Source: Candidatus Caenarcanales bacterium (GTDB taxonomy: Bacteria; Cyanobacteriota; Vampirovibrionia; LMEP-6097). From it: 26,324 nucleotides of DNA. The stretch spans positions 1 to 26,324 of the forward strand of contig JAKVAO010000033.1 of assembly GCA_022447685.1 (NCBI GenBank), given 5' to 3'. The notes beneath the pieces were generated by a model that was not told the DNA's origin, did no database searches, and saw nothing but the letters and a program-made list of their open reading frames with translations. Positions 1 through 8,979 of the stretch are shown piece by piece (the first letter of the stretch is position 1; each line of letters opens with the position of its first letter). Made by a program: the position numbers and the translations under genes.

Positions 1-534
1 CATGACTGCTATTCAGCTCAAAACAAAACTCAAGCAAAATTGCATCAACTTTGTTTGCCACATATTTTCCGAAAATTAAACTCTCTAATTCAATTCCAAA
101 GATGCAGATGGGCTTTTAAAGTTAAAAAGTGCTTCAAAAAAGCTTTAGTAGCTAAAAAAGAAATCTTTGAAAAAGATTTTGATGATCAAAAAAGACTAAA
201 AATTCAAAAACAAATTAAAAATGATTTAGATCAATTACTGTTCTCAAAACGAGAGGATGAAAAAGAAGAAAGCCTTCGCTGGAGCCTTTTTAAACATAGA
301 GATAAGTTGTTAACTTTCCTTAGGTTTAAAGATGTCCCCGCTGATAACAATGGTTCTGAAAGAGCGATTAGATGCACTAAAATTCATCATAAAATCTCGA
401 ACGGGTTTAGAAATATTGACTCTGCTCAAAGGCACTCTATTATTCTTTCCGTTATTGAAACTGCTAAGAAACACGGACTGAATTTGCTCCAGTCTTTCAA
501 AAATCTCCTAAATGGTTCCTTGGTATTTACTTAA
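1..534 (+). CDS. IS66-family transposase, C-terminal part (5' end outside window)
   Basis: The frame is open from the first base, so the gene starts upstream and the visible part is the C-terminal ~177 residues. It begins HDCYSAQ, matching the IS66 'DgYsaY' region that holds the second catalytic Asp, followed by a Cys-x-x-His motif (LCLPHIFRKL). Near the C-terminus PADNNGSERAIR carries the catalytic Glu of the DDE site, then the typical RNase H-like end ISNGFRNIDSAQRHSIIL and ETAKKHGLN. It would cut and join IS66 ends in DNA, normally with small accessory proteins TnpA/TnpB, which are not visible here. No internal stop is seen, so the copy may be intact. Confidence 0.85.
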   Translation, partial: HDCYSAQNKTQAKLHQLCLPHIFRKLNSLIQFQRCRWAFKVKKCFKKALVAKKEIFEKDFDDQKRLKIQKQIKNDLDQLLFSKREDEKEESLRWSLFKHRDKLLTFLRFKDVPADNNGSERAIRCTKIHHKISNGFRNIDSAQRHSIILSVIETAKKHGLNLLQSFKNLLNGSLVFT

Positions 535-558
535 TTCTTCATTGGGCTGAGTAGTTAC
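1..558 (+). mobile_element. Right end of an IS66-family insertion sequence (left end outside window)
   Basis: The window opens inside an IS66-type transposase that ends at 534. The sequence GGGCTGAGTAGTTAC at 544-558 reads, on the other strand, as a terminus beginning GTAA, the usual first bases of IS66 ends. I therefore place the element end at 558. IS66 elements usually make 8-bp target duplications, so 559-566 (GTTTTAGA) should recur beyond the left end. The boundary is inferred from the terminus alone because the partner inverted repeat lies outside the window. Confidence 0.6.
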
Positions 559-604
559 GTTTTAGAGAGATTCTAGCAAGAAATTTGCTAATTGAGGTTG
601 ATAA

Positions 605-2425
605 ATGAATTTAGATATAAATAATCTAGCTCGATTTGATTTTGATAATAATGGTCAAATGAGTGTTGCCGAAAGGTCAGCTCATGATGCATACGCTACG
701 GAAGAAGATTTAACTACTATTGAGGGGAATCTTCGAGGTCTTCGTGATGATCTAGATATAGCTCAGCTGGAAAACATGGATATTAATGCCAACCGTGAGC
801 TTGAAGTAAGTGAAATGGAGGCTTTCAATACTTTTACTAGAGAAAATAATCAAATTAATTCAGCAAATTATCCGCCAAGTAACTTTGAACTTGATCTCGA
901 TTTAGCCAATGCTTGGGTTGAAAATGATGAAGAAGGTTTGACTAAGTCTGATCTTGCATTTTTGACTTTGATGAAAGAATTCGGTTCAGAGGACATGGCA
1001 ACTGCAATTCAGAATAATGCAGAACTTCAGTACGATGGCGATTCTATGACTATGAACTTCAATGTAGACGGAGTGGATTTTACTTTAACTACCAACTATG
1101 ATTCTAATGGTGAACATCCTTTAAGTTCCATTCTCACTAATAATGAAGATATTAGTAATTCAGGCATTTACTTCAATGAAGAGGATGGTGTTGCCTTTAA
1201 CCAAAACTATGAAGATGAAAATGGAGTTTTAATTGGTGAATGGGAGAGTAATAATTACAATCACATCAGTGAAAATGGCTTAATAGTTAGTGGAACCTCT
1301 GGTGGTATCAGCTTTACACGTGACGACATAGTAGATAATGCCAATTTTACCCAGACCAATGAAGATGGGACCGTATTGATATTTGAGGATGATTTAATCA
1401 CAGGTGGTACTTATAATGACGGTACTAACTTCACTAGAACAAATGTTTCAGCTGATAATTTAAATTATACCGAAACTTATGATAATGGTGATTACACCAA
1501 CGTTGAGGGCGGATTTATACAAAGTGGTTCACATCAAGGTACTACTTATACGAGAACTAATGTCGAAGATAATCAAAATTATTCACAAAGAAACTTTGAT
1601 GGTACCTTTGTCAATGTAGAAGACGGTTTGATTAGAAGTGGAACTTATTCTAATGGCGTTGAATTTACGAGGTCAGGGGTTTCTGAAGACAATATGACTT
1701 ATACAGATACCTATAATAATGGTTCTACTATTAATGTTCAAAACGGATTAATTGTAGGTGGAACCTATGAAGGGGGAAGCTACCATAGAACTAATGTAGT
1801 GGATAATATGAACTATTCACAAAGAAATCAAGATGGTACCTATATCAATGTTGAAGATGGTTTGATTAGAAGCGGTGTTTATAATAACGGAGTTAGTTTC
1901 AATAGAACTTATGCTGCTGATAATTCTACTTATACAGATACTTACGCCGATGGAACTTCTTTGACATTGCCAAATCCAGGCTTTGATCCTAATTCAGTCA
2001 ATAACGGTAATGCAAATGAAGGTGCTGGAACTAAGACTGCAGAAGAGAATCTAGATGATCTCTATGATGTAAATGAACAGCTATCTGAATTTATATCTAT
2101 GGATATCGAGCAAGAAGGAGTATCTGAAGCAGAACTTCAAGTTGATAGAGAACAGTTAATGGATGAGTTACTGCAATCAACAGATTTAGATTCGATAAAT
2201 AGACCTAATCTAGTAGCGCAAAAAGAAGCTAGGGAAGCTATTGCTGATTTGAATGAAATGTTATTAGGAGATCTGGAAACAGAACTTGCTGGCTTAGAAA
2301 ATGATCAAACAGAATTAGGTAGAGCTTCTGCAACTAATACTAGAATACAGATAGAAATGACAAGCCAGCTCATAGATTTCCATAGAGGGAATGCAGATTT
2401 CTACCAATCTTTACTTGACGCTTAA
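605..2425 (+). CDS. EF-hand protein with six ~39-residue beta-type repeats and helical C-terminus
   Basis: No family is recognised with certainty. The N-terminus holds two EF-hand/dockerin-like calcium loops, DFDNNGQMSVAE (about residues 13-24) and DINANRELEVSE (about 58-69). A middle part (roughly residues 215-455) contains six repeats of 38-40 residues with the pattern GLIxSGTYxNGVxFTR..DNxxYTxTYxNG. Repeats 3 and 5 resemble each other, as do 4 and 6, so an ~80-residue unit was probably duplicated. The last ~130 residues are acidic and predicted helical. No signal peptide or membrane segment is seen. The start is supported by GAGGTT seven bases upstream of the ATG. A calcium-binding structural or surface role is a guess; the gene stands alone just right of the IS66 end. 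Confidence 0.8.
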   Translation: MNLDINNLARFDFDNNGQMSVAERSAHDAYATEEDLTTIEGNLRGLRDDLDIAQLENMDINANRELEVSEMEAFNTFTRENNQINSANYPPSNFELDLDLANAWVENDEEGLTKSDLAFLTLMKEFGSEDMATAIQNNAELQYDGDSMTMNFNVDGVDFTLTTNYDSNGEHPLSSILTNNEDISNSGIYFNEEDGVAFNQNYEDENGVLIGEWESNNYNHISENGLIVSGTSGGISFTRDDIVDNANFTQTNEDGTVLIFEDDLITGGTYNDGTNFTRTNVSADNLNYTETYDNGDYTNVEGGFIQSGSHQGTTYTRTNVEDNQNYSQRNFDGTFVNVEDGLIRSGTYSNGVEFTRSGVSEDNMTYTDTYNNGSTINVQNGLIVGGTYEGGSYHRTNVVDNMNYSQRNQDGTYINVEDGLIRSGVYNNGVSFNRTYAADNSTYTDTYADGTSLTLPNPGFDPNSVNNGNANEGAGTKTAEENLDDLYDVNEQLSEFISMDIEQEGVSEAELQVDREQLMDELLQSTDLDSINRPNLVAQKEAREAIADLNEMLLGDLETELAGLENDQTELGRASATNTRIQIEMTSQLIDFHRGNADFYQSLLDA

Positions 2426-2554
2426 TTATATTGCGGTCTAATACTCTAAATAAAAATTTAGCTACGAAGACACCTAAAAGTTAGAACTTATGGCTGCTTG
2501 ATTTCTCATCTGACCAGATTCGCTCGCTTTTACCGCCTTCGCAGCAAAAATTAA

Positions 2555-2881
2555 TTATAACTGATAAGGATCCTTGTCTTCCTTAACTTTTGCGGTTCTA
2601 GTAATTATAGTAACTTTACTAGGGCTAGCCTCAATTACACCGTCAGCTATATTAAACTTTTGTTCTTCTTTACTATCATCATAGTATGAGATCTTCATAG
2701 TTCCTGGGACTAAGTCTGATTTGATTTCAGCGTGATTCGGAAGTATAGTAAGTCCTCCCATAGAAGTTTTTACTTTTACCTTCTTTACCTGATCTGATAC
2801 AAGAATTCCTTCTTGAGTTATAAGCTGAAAATCTAGAAATTTATTGTCTAACTTAATCACGATAACAATTAAGAATAGCAT
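2555..2881 (-). CDS. atpC: F1 ATP synthase epsilon subunit, short form lacking the C-terminal helical domain
   Basis: The protein matches the N-terminal beta-sandwich of F1 epsilon: FQLITQEGILVSD, then GGLTILPNHAEIKSDLVPG and the closing strand KVTIITRTA. Epsilon sits on the central stalk with gamma and couples rotation to catalysis. At 108 residues it is shorter than the usual 130-140 and ends about ten residues after the sandwich, so the C-terminal helical hairpin that inhibits ATP hydrolysis is absent; short epsilons are known in some bacteria such as Chlorobium. No atpD or other ATP synthase gene flanks it, which is unusual. The start is uncertain: AAGGA lies only one base before this ATG, and the first nine residues are hydrophobic and atypical, so the in-frame GTG eight codons later is possible. 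Confidence 0.8.
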   Translation of the reverse strand: MLFLIVIVIKLDNKFLDFQLITQEGILVSDQVKKVKVKTSMGGLTILPNHAEIKSDLVPGTMKISYYDDSKEEQKFNIADGVIEASPSKVTIITRTAKVKEDKDPYQL

Positions 2882-2918
2882 GTCCTTAAAAAACTTTCTT
2901 TTATGTATTACATTAGGG

Positions 2919-2924
2919 TAAAAT
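2919..2924 (+). promoter_or_regulatory. -10-like hexamer for the aldose 1-epimerase gene
   Basis: TAAAAT ends 10 bases before the ATG at 2935, and no Shine-Dalgarno sequence lies between. A start site at about +7 from the hexamer would give a leader of only a few bases. Confidence 0.4.
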
Positions 2925-2934
2925 AAGTTAATAC

Positions 2935-4218
2935 ATGCTCGGTCTGAATTTATTTAAGCAGCATGATAAGAAAAATCTAGCCACAGCCAAAACACAAACT
3001 GCTGGCTCCGGGATAAGCACGCCTGTAAATCCTTTATTAAATAATTCGGGTCTCAATAATATTCAGAATTTTTATCGCCAGCCTGATTTTTCTTGGCAGG
3101 AAGTTTCATTAGACACTTTGAAGCAGCAGGGTATCTATAAAAATGACGAGAAGAAGAAACTTAAAGGTAAAGAAGTCGTCCTAGATAGATTTACTATGGC
3201 AGATGGCAGTTCTATAGCTTTAGCTCCTGATCTCGGAGCAAATATTATGAATCTTAAGCTAGGTGATAGAGAGATTATAGAGTCGCCCCTGATGAAGAAC
3301 AAAGCTGCTGATAACTATGTTCCAAAGATTCAAGGTGCGCCTCTAATCACACCACCGAATCGAACTCACGGAAAGATTCATATGCCTAATGGTAAGACTA
3401 TTGATTTATTGCCTTGGCACAAAAGAATGTGGCAGAAACTGCCTTTCACCAAAAAATCTTATAACTATGATCACGGCAATATGATTCACGGTAGAGTTTA
3501 TAAAAATAAATGGTCTTTAGACAAAACAGAAATGAATCAGAGTGGGGATTTGAAAATTACTTATAAATTTAACACCAAGGATGACCCTGTCTTGAAGAAG
3601 AAATTTGGTGAAGCTGAATTCAAGATCGCTTATATCATGACCAAAGATCCAGTTACTGGAGCGCCGAAGATGAAAACTGAGGTTGAAGTTACGAATACTG
3701 GTAATAAGAAATCTGCTAATCAAGGTGTCTATCCATTGGTGGGTCTTGGTTTTCATCCGTATATTAAAGTTGATAAGGGGGCGACTTTCTCTGCTCCTGT
3801 AACTCAACAGTATAAAGTTGATAAGGATCTGATTCCAACTGGTGAACTAATGCCTCCAGAGCAGTCACTGATTCAGACTGGAATCCCTGTGTCTCAGAAG
3901 AAATCTGGTCTTATCGATACTACTTATACAGGCTTAGTTAATAACTATACTAGTCCAGTAAATGGTCACAGCTTTGCTCAAACTACTATTAATCTTGCTA
4001 AGGGTGGTGTCATTAATGTTAATCAGGGTACTGATTTCTTTAATCATTTGACTATTTATAATGGTGATCCAGATCACTTATGTGTAGAGCCTTTGAGCTG
4101 TGCTGCTGATGCAAGTGGACTTCAAGCTAAAGGTGTGGCTGGAACCTCAGCAAGGTTCCTTCGGCCAGGAGAAACCGTTAGAGGTGATTACGCTATTGTT
4201 TATCAGCCTCAGAATTGA
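2935..4218 (+). CDS. galM: Aldose 1-epimerase (galactose mutarotase) family protein
   Basis: The enzyme family interconverts alpha and beta anomers of free hexoses in the cytoplasm. Family marks are visible in order: TPPNRTHGK (139-147, the 'pfpNR' substrate loop), HGRVYKNKW with His185, GFHPYI with His274 (catalytic acid), Asp328 in LIDTTY, and Glu385 in CVEPLS (catalytic base). At 427 residues it is longer than typical GalM (~340) because of an N-terminal extension of about 80 residues with no clear domain or signal peptide. Transcription is divergent from atpC, and its 3' end overlaps the convergent 808-residue gene by 26 bp. The general family is secure; the actual sugar substrate is not. 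The symbol reflects family, not proven specificity. Confidence 0.75.
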   Translation: MLGLNLFKQHDKKNLATAKTQTAGSGISTPVNPLLNNSGLNNIQNFYRQPDFSWQEVSLDTLKQQGIYKNDEKKKLKGKEVVLDRFTMADGSSIALAPDLGANIMNLKLGDREIIESPLMKNKAADNYVPKIQGAPLITPPNRTHGKIHMPNGKTIDLLPWHKRMWQKLPFTKKSYNYDHGNMIHGRVYKNKWSLDKTEMNQSGDLKITYKFNTKDDPVLKKKFGEAEFKIAYIMTKDPVTGAPKMKTEVEVTNTGNKKSANQGVYPLVGLGFHPYIKVDKGATFSAPVTQQYKVDKDLIPTGELMPPEQSLIQTGIPVSQKKSGLIDTTYTGLVNNYTSPVNGHSFAQTTINLAKGGVINVNQGTDFFNHLTIYNGDPDHLCVEPLSCAADASGLQAKGVAGTSARFLRPGETVRGDYAIVYQPQN

Positions 4219-6619
4219 TGGGTTTATCCTTACCACTAAACATAGCTTTAGCAATAGCTTTTTCTTGATTGTGGGTTAATTCATAAAGTCCATCTGCAAG
4301 TTTCTTTTCATTGTGAATTTTGAGTGAATTGAAACTGTTATTTATATCTTGGATATTGTTAGGATTAATAAATTCATCAGCTAAATTCAATTCATATTTA
4401 GCCCACTTTGGTATGTCCTCTAGATATTGACTATCTTTTTGAGCTTGCCAGTTTTTATCTAAATTTTCACTATATTCTGTGATATCTCCTAAAAGCCTCT
4501 CAGTTAAAGTTTTTTCACCCACTCTAGTGTTACTAATCATATTCTTTCCGTCAGGACTGGTATGCATAATAAATGGACGAGATTTGTTGAATGTCACAGC
4601 TTCATTTGAATCACTTTTAACTTGGTAAGGAATAAGAATTGCTTGATTTTTATTATCCTCTAGTCTAGATCTAAGTTTATTAACTAGCACAGGATTCAAA
4701 TTACTCTTTTTTGTTTCATTAGTATTTTGCTGTGGATTACTTTTTTTGTGTCTCTTATTTCTTTTTCGGTTATTTTGCTTATTACTTAAAGCGTGATCAC
4801 TTGTGCTGGTTTCTAGTTTAGATAATTTAAAAAAGCCATCAAATTTTAAAAAACCATTGAGAAGTCCAAAATCATTTCCCTGGAAGCTTTCAAGTTTTAT
4901 TCCTTCTTTGGCTAATTCTTGTTTAAGAATCTGTGCTGCAACGATAGTCTTGGCTTCATTGAATCTACCCCAACTGATTTTTTTATCGAAGCCTATGTCT
5001 TGGTAGTAAGTGATTTCATCTTCTATCTTATTGTGTTTATTGTAATCAATACTGTTTTGCTTAAGATCTCTATCTCTTAGAATTTGTTCATTCTCCGGAT
5101 TGGGAAAGCTATCTTGCAAAACTAGATACCAAAATTTATAAAAGTCTTCTGCACTTTGCTGCTTACTTTGAAAGAATGAAAAATCATTGCTATTACTCTG
5201 ATTGCTATTGGCGAAGAAGAAATTAATCTCAGGAAGATTGTTTCCAAGTCGCTGACCAAGTTCGGTATTTTTTACTAAGCTTTCTCTAATATCTTTATTG
5301 ATAATATCTTCTATATTTGCTATCGCTGTTTCAATCGTCTGAGATTTTAATCCATTCAGATTACTTTCTTCTTTAAGATTGATACCACCTCTATTCAAGT
5401 AATTTATAGTGTCATGAATTGAAAGCCAGATCGCATTTTGAGTTTTAGCTTGTTCTTGACTGGTATTATTAGACTCTTCAATAAACTGTTCTTTTGTTAT
5501 TTCTGCTGCTTTTATTTCTTTAGGCTCTATCTGATATCTATCTATGAGATTATCTTTGTAGCTGCTAAGGAAAGCTAGTAGAATGACTAAATTTGAGTGC
5601 AATTTTTGTGTATTAGCAGTCTCTAAACCTTCTTCTAAGCTTGCTGTTAATGTTTCTTCTAGAAATGGTCCCATGCACATTCTTTGTCCAGTAGAGATAT
5701 TTTCAAAATTATGAATTGCAATTGATTTTATATAGGGATTGTTTTGTAGATATCGCAAAGTGCCTTGAGTGCTCTCTAGGATATGTTTAAGGTTCTTGCT
5801 TATTCCATTTTTGTTAGGTATTCTTTTGTGCTTTGTTAGTCCTTGAATCTTATTCTTAATGGCAGAAATGATCAATGGAGCTCTGCTAACAAATTTAATG
5901 GCGTGTTCTCTTTCAATATCTTTTAGATTTTTTTCAGGGTTTTGAAGTCTTGTGTTAAAAACAAAATTTTTGTGTATATTTTTTAGAGCAGATTCTGCTC
6001 TTTCAACTATTTTGTTACTTAGGTGAGTGAGTATCGGTATAAGGTTAGATTCTTGCTTAAGATTATTGCTCAACTCTTCTGGGCTATTAATGCCAATTTC
6101 AGTAAAATCTTGCCTAGCTTGATCCTGTGTAAATTGTTTTGATGTTTCATTGCTTTTTTCATAGTTAAGAGGAAAAAAGTTATCGTAACTCCAATAGTTA
6201 TTAACCAAGTTTTTTAATTCATTCCTAGTGGCTGGGTCTGAAGGCTTCTTCTCAAAGGCACTGAGTTCTTCTCTTAGAATTTTAAAATTCTCTAGAATCT
6301 GATTTAGATATATTATTTCGTTGTTATCTACTATAGATGAAATCAATGGTTCATTTATTCTGTCTAGTTTTCCATAGTCATCATAGATTTTGGTTAATAC
6401 CCCTTTGACTTTTTCAAAGTCGTCTTCATTCGCTGAGAAGTAGTTTGCTTTATCTAAATTTGCTTTTGGGATAGGAGCTGTAAGACTTGTTCTTGGGTTT
6501 ACTGGTTTTGGAACTCTTTCCTGTTTCAAGGGGTTTGAATTTGGCTGAAATTTTGGTGCTTCAAGCTTTTGAAGATAATATTCAGCTTTCTTTCCAGTCT
6601 CTTTTTTGATTAAATTCAT
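4193..6619 (-). CDS. Large hydrophilic protein of unknown function
   Basis: 808 residues, not recognised. It is rich in Asn, Lys, Glu and Gln with long predicted helical/coiled-coil stretches. A proline-rich basic segment lies near residues 25-55, and a strongly basic linker (NKQNNRKRNKRHKKSN) lies in the C-terminal third, suggesting nucleic-acid or protein contact. No signal peptide or membrane segment is seen. The ATG is preceded by an extended -10 (TGATATTAT) ending six bases upstream and no Shine-Dalgarno sequence. Its last 26 bases overlap the 3' end of the convergent epimerase gene. The next gene upstream (7294-6686) has the same orientation and a similar helical character, so the two may act together; that is inference only. 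Confidence 0.75.
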   Translation of the reverse strand: MNLIKKETGKKAEYYLQKLEAPKFQPNSNPLKQERVPKPVNPRTSLTAPIPKANLDKANYFSANEDDFEKVKGVLTKIYDDYGKLDRINEPLISSIVDNNEIIYLNQILENFKILREELSAFEKKPSDPATRNELKNLVNNYWSYDNFFPLNYEKSNETSKQFTQDQARQDFTEIGINSPEELSNNLKQESNLIPILTHLSNKIVERAESALKNIHKNFVFNTRLQNPEKNLKDIEREHAIKFVSRAPLIISAIKNKIQGLTKHKRIPNKNGISKNLKHILESTQGTLRYLQNNPYIKSIAIHNFENISTGQRMCMGPFLEETLTASLEEGLETANTQKLHSNLVILLAFLSSYKDNLIDRYQIEPKEIKAAEITKEQFIEESNNTSQEQAKTQNAIWLSIHDTINYLNRGGINLKEESNLNGLKSQTIETAIANIEDIINKDIRESLVKNTELGQRLGNNLPEINFFFANSNQSNSNDFSFFQSKQQSAEDFYKFWYLVLQDSFPNPENEQILRDRDLKQNSIDYNKHNKIEDEITYYQDIGFDKKISWGRFNEAKTIVAAQILKQELAKEGIKLESFQGNDFGLLNGFLKFDGFFKLSKLETSTSDHALSNKQNNRKRNKRHKKSNPQQNTNETKKSNLNPVLVNKLRSRLEDNKNQAILIPYQVKSDSNEAVTFNKSRPFIMHTSPDGKNMISNTRVGEKTLTERLLGDITEYSENLDKNWQAQKDSQYLEDIPKWAKYELNLADEFINPNNIQDINNSFNSLKIHNEKKLADGLYELTHNQEKAIAKAMFSGKDKPINSEADKQ

Positions 6620-6625
6620 TCGAAG

Positions 6626-6634
6626 ATAATATCA
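6626..6634 (-). promoter_or_regulatory. Extended -10 before the 808-residue gene
   Basis: Minus-strand TGATATTAT (TGN plus hexamer) ends six bases before the ATG at 6619, leaving no room for a leader or a Shine-Dalgarno sequence. Confidence 0.45.
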
Positions 6635-6685
6635 TTTTCTATAGAGGTTCGTTCTATTCCTTTTGATTAACTGATCGTCTTGCCG

Positions 6686-7294
6686 TTAAATTTTTTTTAG
6701 GGATATCAGTATTTTTTGTATTTGTTTGTTGATATAGTTTCGGCTTTCTTCAGTTGCCTGGCTTTGTATTTTTCTAATTTTGTTAGAGAATCTATCTAGT
6801 AAATTCTGAGATTCGTTAGTGATTTTATTTGCTAAGTTTTCAAGATCATATGTTTTGAGATGTTCTATCGCTGTGAATAATTTATCCAAGTACTCACTGG
6901 TTCTATTAGAGCTGTATTCATTTGGCTCTTGGTGATTTAATTCTTGATTGATTATATTTTCTAAGGTGTATTTGGCAAGCTTTGCTCTAGTTTCCCCTAA
7001 GTTTTCTGATTCGCTATCTTTGCTGGATACTATCGCTAAGAGTAAATCGATACTTTCTTTGTAAGCTTCTAAATCAATTTGTTTGTTCAGGAAGATTTTA
7101 TTGATTGTATTTATCACCGTCTTTATTTGTTGAGGAGAGACATTTAAATATTGCTCGCCTGTGTGAAAAATTTGAAGTCCTGTTCTTGATGAATCTTGTT
7201 TTGCATTTTTGCTATTAGCGTTAATGATTTCATGAAAGTTACTTAGTAATAAATTATTAGTTGAGATTTCTCTCATATTCACAGAACCAAGCAT
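6686..7294 (-). CDS. Helical protein of unknown function
   Basis: 202 residues (196 if the second Met, in MREISTNN, is the start). Not recognised. The sequence is almost entirely predicted helical, without Cys, signal peptide or membrane segments, and ends with a Lys/Ile-rich helix. The first ATG has minus-strand TAATAT six bases upstream and no Shine-Dalgarno site, favouring the longer, leaderless start. It lies 66 bp upstream of the 808-residue gene on the same strand and is divergent from the GH1 gene (72 bp between starts). Confidence 0.7.
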   Translation of the reverse strand: MLGSVNMREISTNNLLLSNFHEIINANSKNAKQDSSRTGLQIFHTGEQYLNVSPQQIKTVINTINKIFLNKQIDLEAYKESIDLLLAIVSSKDSESENLGETRAKLAKYTLENIINQELNHQEPNEYSSNRTSEYLDKLFTAIEHLKTYDLENLANKITNESQNLLDRFSNKIRKIQSQATEESRNYINKQIQKILISLKKI

Positions 7295-7300
7295 GGAAAG

Positions 7301-7306
7301 ATATTA
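7301..7306 (-). promoter_or_regulatory. -10-like hexamer before the 202-residue gene
   Basis: Minus-strand TAATAT ends six bases before the ATG at 7294, again without a ribosome binding site. Confidence 0.4.
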
Positions 7307-7354
7307 GCGTATAAGCTAAAGACTCTTAATTTAAAATTTTTTCATAAAGTGGCA

Positions 7355-7360
7355 TAAAAT
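7355..7360 (+). promoter_or_regulatory. -10-like hexamer for the GH1 gene
   Basis: TAAAAT ends six bases before the ATG at 7367. There is no purine-rich ribosome binding site, which fits transcription starting at or next to the ATG. Confidence 0.45.
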
Positions 7361-7366
7361 ACTTAT

Positions 7367-8884
7367 ATGAATCCAGTTCAAAAATTATTTTCTTGTTTTT
7401 CTGATTCTAATACCCTTAAATTCCCCAAGAATTTTCTTTGGGGTACTGCTACAGCTGCGTTCCAGATCGAAGGACACCCTGATGAATACGCTCAAAAACT
7501 CTCAGATTGGGCTCAGTGGCTTGATAAGCCAGAGAAGGTTTTGCCATCTAACGGCAATGGCGATGCGGTGAAGCATATTGAACACCTGGAAGAGGATTTG
7601 GCTTTGATTCATGATTTGGGTGCTGGAGCCTACAGATTTTCTTTTAATTGGGCAACTATACATAGGGGGCAGGATGAGTTTCATGAAGAGACTCTGCTTT
7701 TCTATAAGAACTTAATCGAAGGTCTTAAGGCGAAAGAAGATAGTTCTAAGAAGCCGATTAGAATTTTTGCAACTCTAATACATTTTGTATTGCCTTCTTG
7801 GTTAGCTGATCAAGGTGGCTGGCAGAACCCAAACACGGCATGTGAATTTAATAATTACACCAATGTTTTACTGGATTTATTCGGTGAAGATATTGAAGAT
7901 TGGATTACTATAAATGAGCCAAATATCTTTCTAGGCTTCGGATATGAGAGTGGTATCTGGCCTCCCGGTAAGACTAAGGACTGGACTGGCTACCTCAGGG
8001 CATATCAAGGCTTGCTCACGGGACACGAGCTTGCTTATAAAAGTATCAAGGCTTTTAACCCAAATTATAGAGTTGGGTTTTCCCAAAACATGTACTTCTT
8101 CCAATCACTACAAGAAGCCGTAGTTGAGGCTTTAAATCAAGATAAATCCAGCGATCAAGCTTCAGATAATCAGTCAAGTTCTGCTGTTGAAGCTGGGGCT
8201 TCAGATTCAGAAAAACCTGGGGAGAGTCAGGAAAAACTAGTGCGTAGATCTGACTTGGATAAGATTCCTACAGTAATTAGAAACCAACTTCATAATTGGA
8301 GTTTTATTGAATCCTGTCTAGAAATCGATTGTTTAGACTTTCTTGGGGTTAATTATTACACTAGATTCATCTATAAGTTCTCAACTATCGCAAGAGATCC
8401 AGCTAATCCTGACTTACTTTCTGATCTTTGGGGTAACTTGGAGAAGGCTCCTGCTGATTATGTCGATGCTTTTACTAAAACTAAACCCAAGTACAACTCT
8501 TTGGGCTGGGAAATTTTCCCTGAGGGCCTCTACAGGGTGCTTGCAAGTCATAAATTCAAGCAATTGATAGGTGATTTGCCGGTTTATATAACTGAAAATG
8601 GTTATTCTCATATAGAAAAAGAAGATAAACTGGATTTGGAAGATGATTACCGTGTTGATTTCATAAAAAGTCATCTACAGGCCTTGCATAAGTGTATGAA
8701 TGAAGGTTTAAACTTACAAGGATATTTTTATTGGAGTTTAATTGATAACTTTGAATGGGCACTAGGTATGGACCCTAGGTTCGGATTAATACATGTTGAT
8801 CAAAAAACTTACAAAAGAACTCCCAAAAAAAGCTATTATTACTATTCCGAACTTATCAAGCAAAACGCAGTTAAGCTCGGCTAA
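7367..8884 (+). CDS. Glycoside hydrolase family 1 (beta-glucosidase-like)
   Basis: GH1 enzymes cleave terminal beta-linked glucose, galactose or phospho-sugars by a retaining mechanism. The start motif FLWGTATAAFQIEG (23-36), the acid/base motif TINEP with Glu184, the nucleophile motif YITENG with Glu410, and the YFYWSLIDNFEWALG end (453-467) are all present. Length 505 is slightly above the usual ~450 because of a Ser/Asp/Glu-rich low-complexity insert at about 256-295, before the HNWSF segment. No signal peptide is seen, so it should act in the cytoplasm. The epimerase at 2935-4218 could process the released sugar, although the genes are not an operon. Substrate (glucoside or galactoside) is undetermined. 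Confidence 0.9.
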   Translation: MNPVQKLFSCFSDSNTLKFPKNFLWGTATAAFQIEGHPDEYAQKLSDWAQWLDKPEKVLPSNGNGDAVKHIEHLEEDLALIHDLGAGAYRFSFNWATIHRGQDEFHEETLLFYKNLIEGLKAKEDSSKKPIRIFATLIHFVLPSWLADQGGWQNPNTACEFNNYTNVLLDLFGEDIEDWITINEPNIFLGFGYESGIWPPGKTKDWTGYLRAYQGLLTGHELAYKSIKAFNPNYRVGFSQNMYFFQSLQEAVVEALNQDKSSDQASDNQSSSAVEAGASDSEKPGESQEKLVRRSDLDKIPTVIRNQLHNWSFIESCLEIDCLDFLGVNYYTRFIYKFSTIARDPANPDLLSDLWGNLEKAPADYVDAFTKTKPKYNSLGWEIFPEGLYRVLASHKFKQLIGDLPVYITENGYSHIEKEDKLDLEDDYRVDFIKSHLQALHKCMNEGLNLQGYFYWSLIDNFEWALGMDPRFGLIHVDQKTYKRTPKKSYYYYSELIKQNAVKLG

Positions 8885-8979
8885 AGGGTTCCAGATAATA
8901 TGAAAATAATTATTTTTTTAGGAATGGAACAATTTTTTCATCAATTTTGAAGCAATTTGGTGATAAACTAGAAGAACAA

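Noticed and set aside
1240..1975. Repeated DNA in the EF-hand gene as a possible CRISPR-like or satellite array
   Set aside because: The repeats are in frame, diverged at codon third positions and explained by a tandem protein repeat.
2470..2550. Possible structured RNA or terminator between the EF-hand gene and atpC (ATCTG/CAGAT and GCTGC/GCAGC pairings)
   Set aside because: Stems are only five bases, with no U-tract in either direction; nothing supports a defined element.
3517..3807. 96-codon minus-strand frame inside the epimerase gene
   Set aside because: It is fully covered by the conserved catalytic region of the epimerase on the other strand and has no start signals.
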